Origin: Christiangramia oceanisediminis
Lineage (GTDB): Bacteria; Bacteroidota; Bacteroidia; Flavobacteriales; Flavobacteriaceae
Reading direction: 5' to 3'
Assembly: GCF_022570735.2 (NCBI RefSeq)
Contig: NZ_JANCNS010000002.1
Coordinates: forward strand, 186,001 to 250,000
DNA length: 64,000 nucleotides
A program made the position numbers and the translations under genes. A model generated the notes under the pieces. The model was not told the DNA's origin. It saw only the letters and a program-made list of their open reading frames with translations, and did not search any database. Of the stretch, positions 63,970-64,000 are shown piece after piece; position 1 is the stretch's first letter; every line of letters starts with the position of its first letter.

Positions 63970-64000
63970 TTATTTTTTTTCAAATATTTAATTATCCTGA

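Overview
The window looks like a chromosomal segment from a marine-type member of the Bacteroidota, family Flavobacteriaceae (the gene set resembles Gramella/Christiangramia; the genus is an inference). Signs are the AT-rich DNA, hardly any Shine-Dalgarno sequences, promoter boxes of the TAnnTTTG type, MKK-start lipoproteins, and families typical of the group (DUF4369-TlpA lipoprotein, GAF/HD genes, Wzi-like and short Wza-like proteins). No tRNA, rRNA, CRISPR array, insertion sequence or phage gene was seen. No gene-free stretch exceeds 300 bases; the longest are 45439-45640 and 46433-46618.

Region 1 (1-11400) is housekeeping and envelope: the end of a SIMPL-domain gene, a thioredoxin lipoprotein, a GAF protein, an HD phosphodiesterase fused to a PycTM-like membrane domain, a large metallophosphoesterase-beta-barrel fusion, an MscS channel with Dps, a small conserved protein, and a DCC-family protein coupled to a 43-residue membrane protein.

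Region 2 (11400-57200) is one very large surface-polysaccharide locus opened by a LacI-type regulator. It makes several activated sugars: dTDP-4-keto-6-deoxyglucose (rfbA, rfbB) with a VioA-like aminotransferase; UDP-uronic acids (WbpP/WbpO-like pair, UDP-glucose dehydrogenase, UDP-glucuronate 4-epimerase); an amino-sugar set at 26.2-30.8 kb with a CBS-nucleotidyltransferase; and a Pgl-like set for UDP-di-N-acetylbacillosamine at 49.5-53.3 kb. About a dozen glycosyltransferases (GT2, GT4, GT10, GT-C types), two flippases, a polymerase candidate, a deacetylase, a GNAT and a methyltransferase lie between. The right end carries the initiating PglC-like phosphosugar transferase and the export module: Wza-like lipoprotein, Wzc-like tyrosine kinase, PHP-type tyrosine phosphatase on the opposite strand, and a Wzi-like outer-membrane protein. 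This layout fits a Wzx/Wzy-dependent capsule or O-polysaccharide pathway.

Inside the locus, at 45.6-47.6 kb, two adjacent lipoproteins share an unrecognised ~90-residue cysteine-paired repeat (one copy and three copies). This is the least explained part of the window.

Region 3 (58.6-64 kb) holds a six-PAS/GAF sensory protein that has a DHp-like end but no ATPase domain, a single-domain response regulator, a membrane-bound endonuclease/exonuclease/phosphatase-fold protein and a PAP2-type phosphatase.
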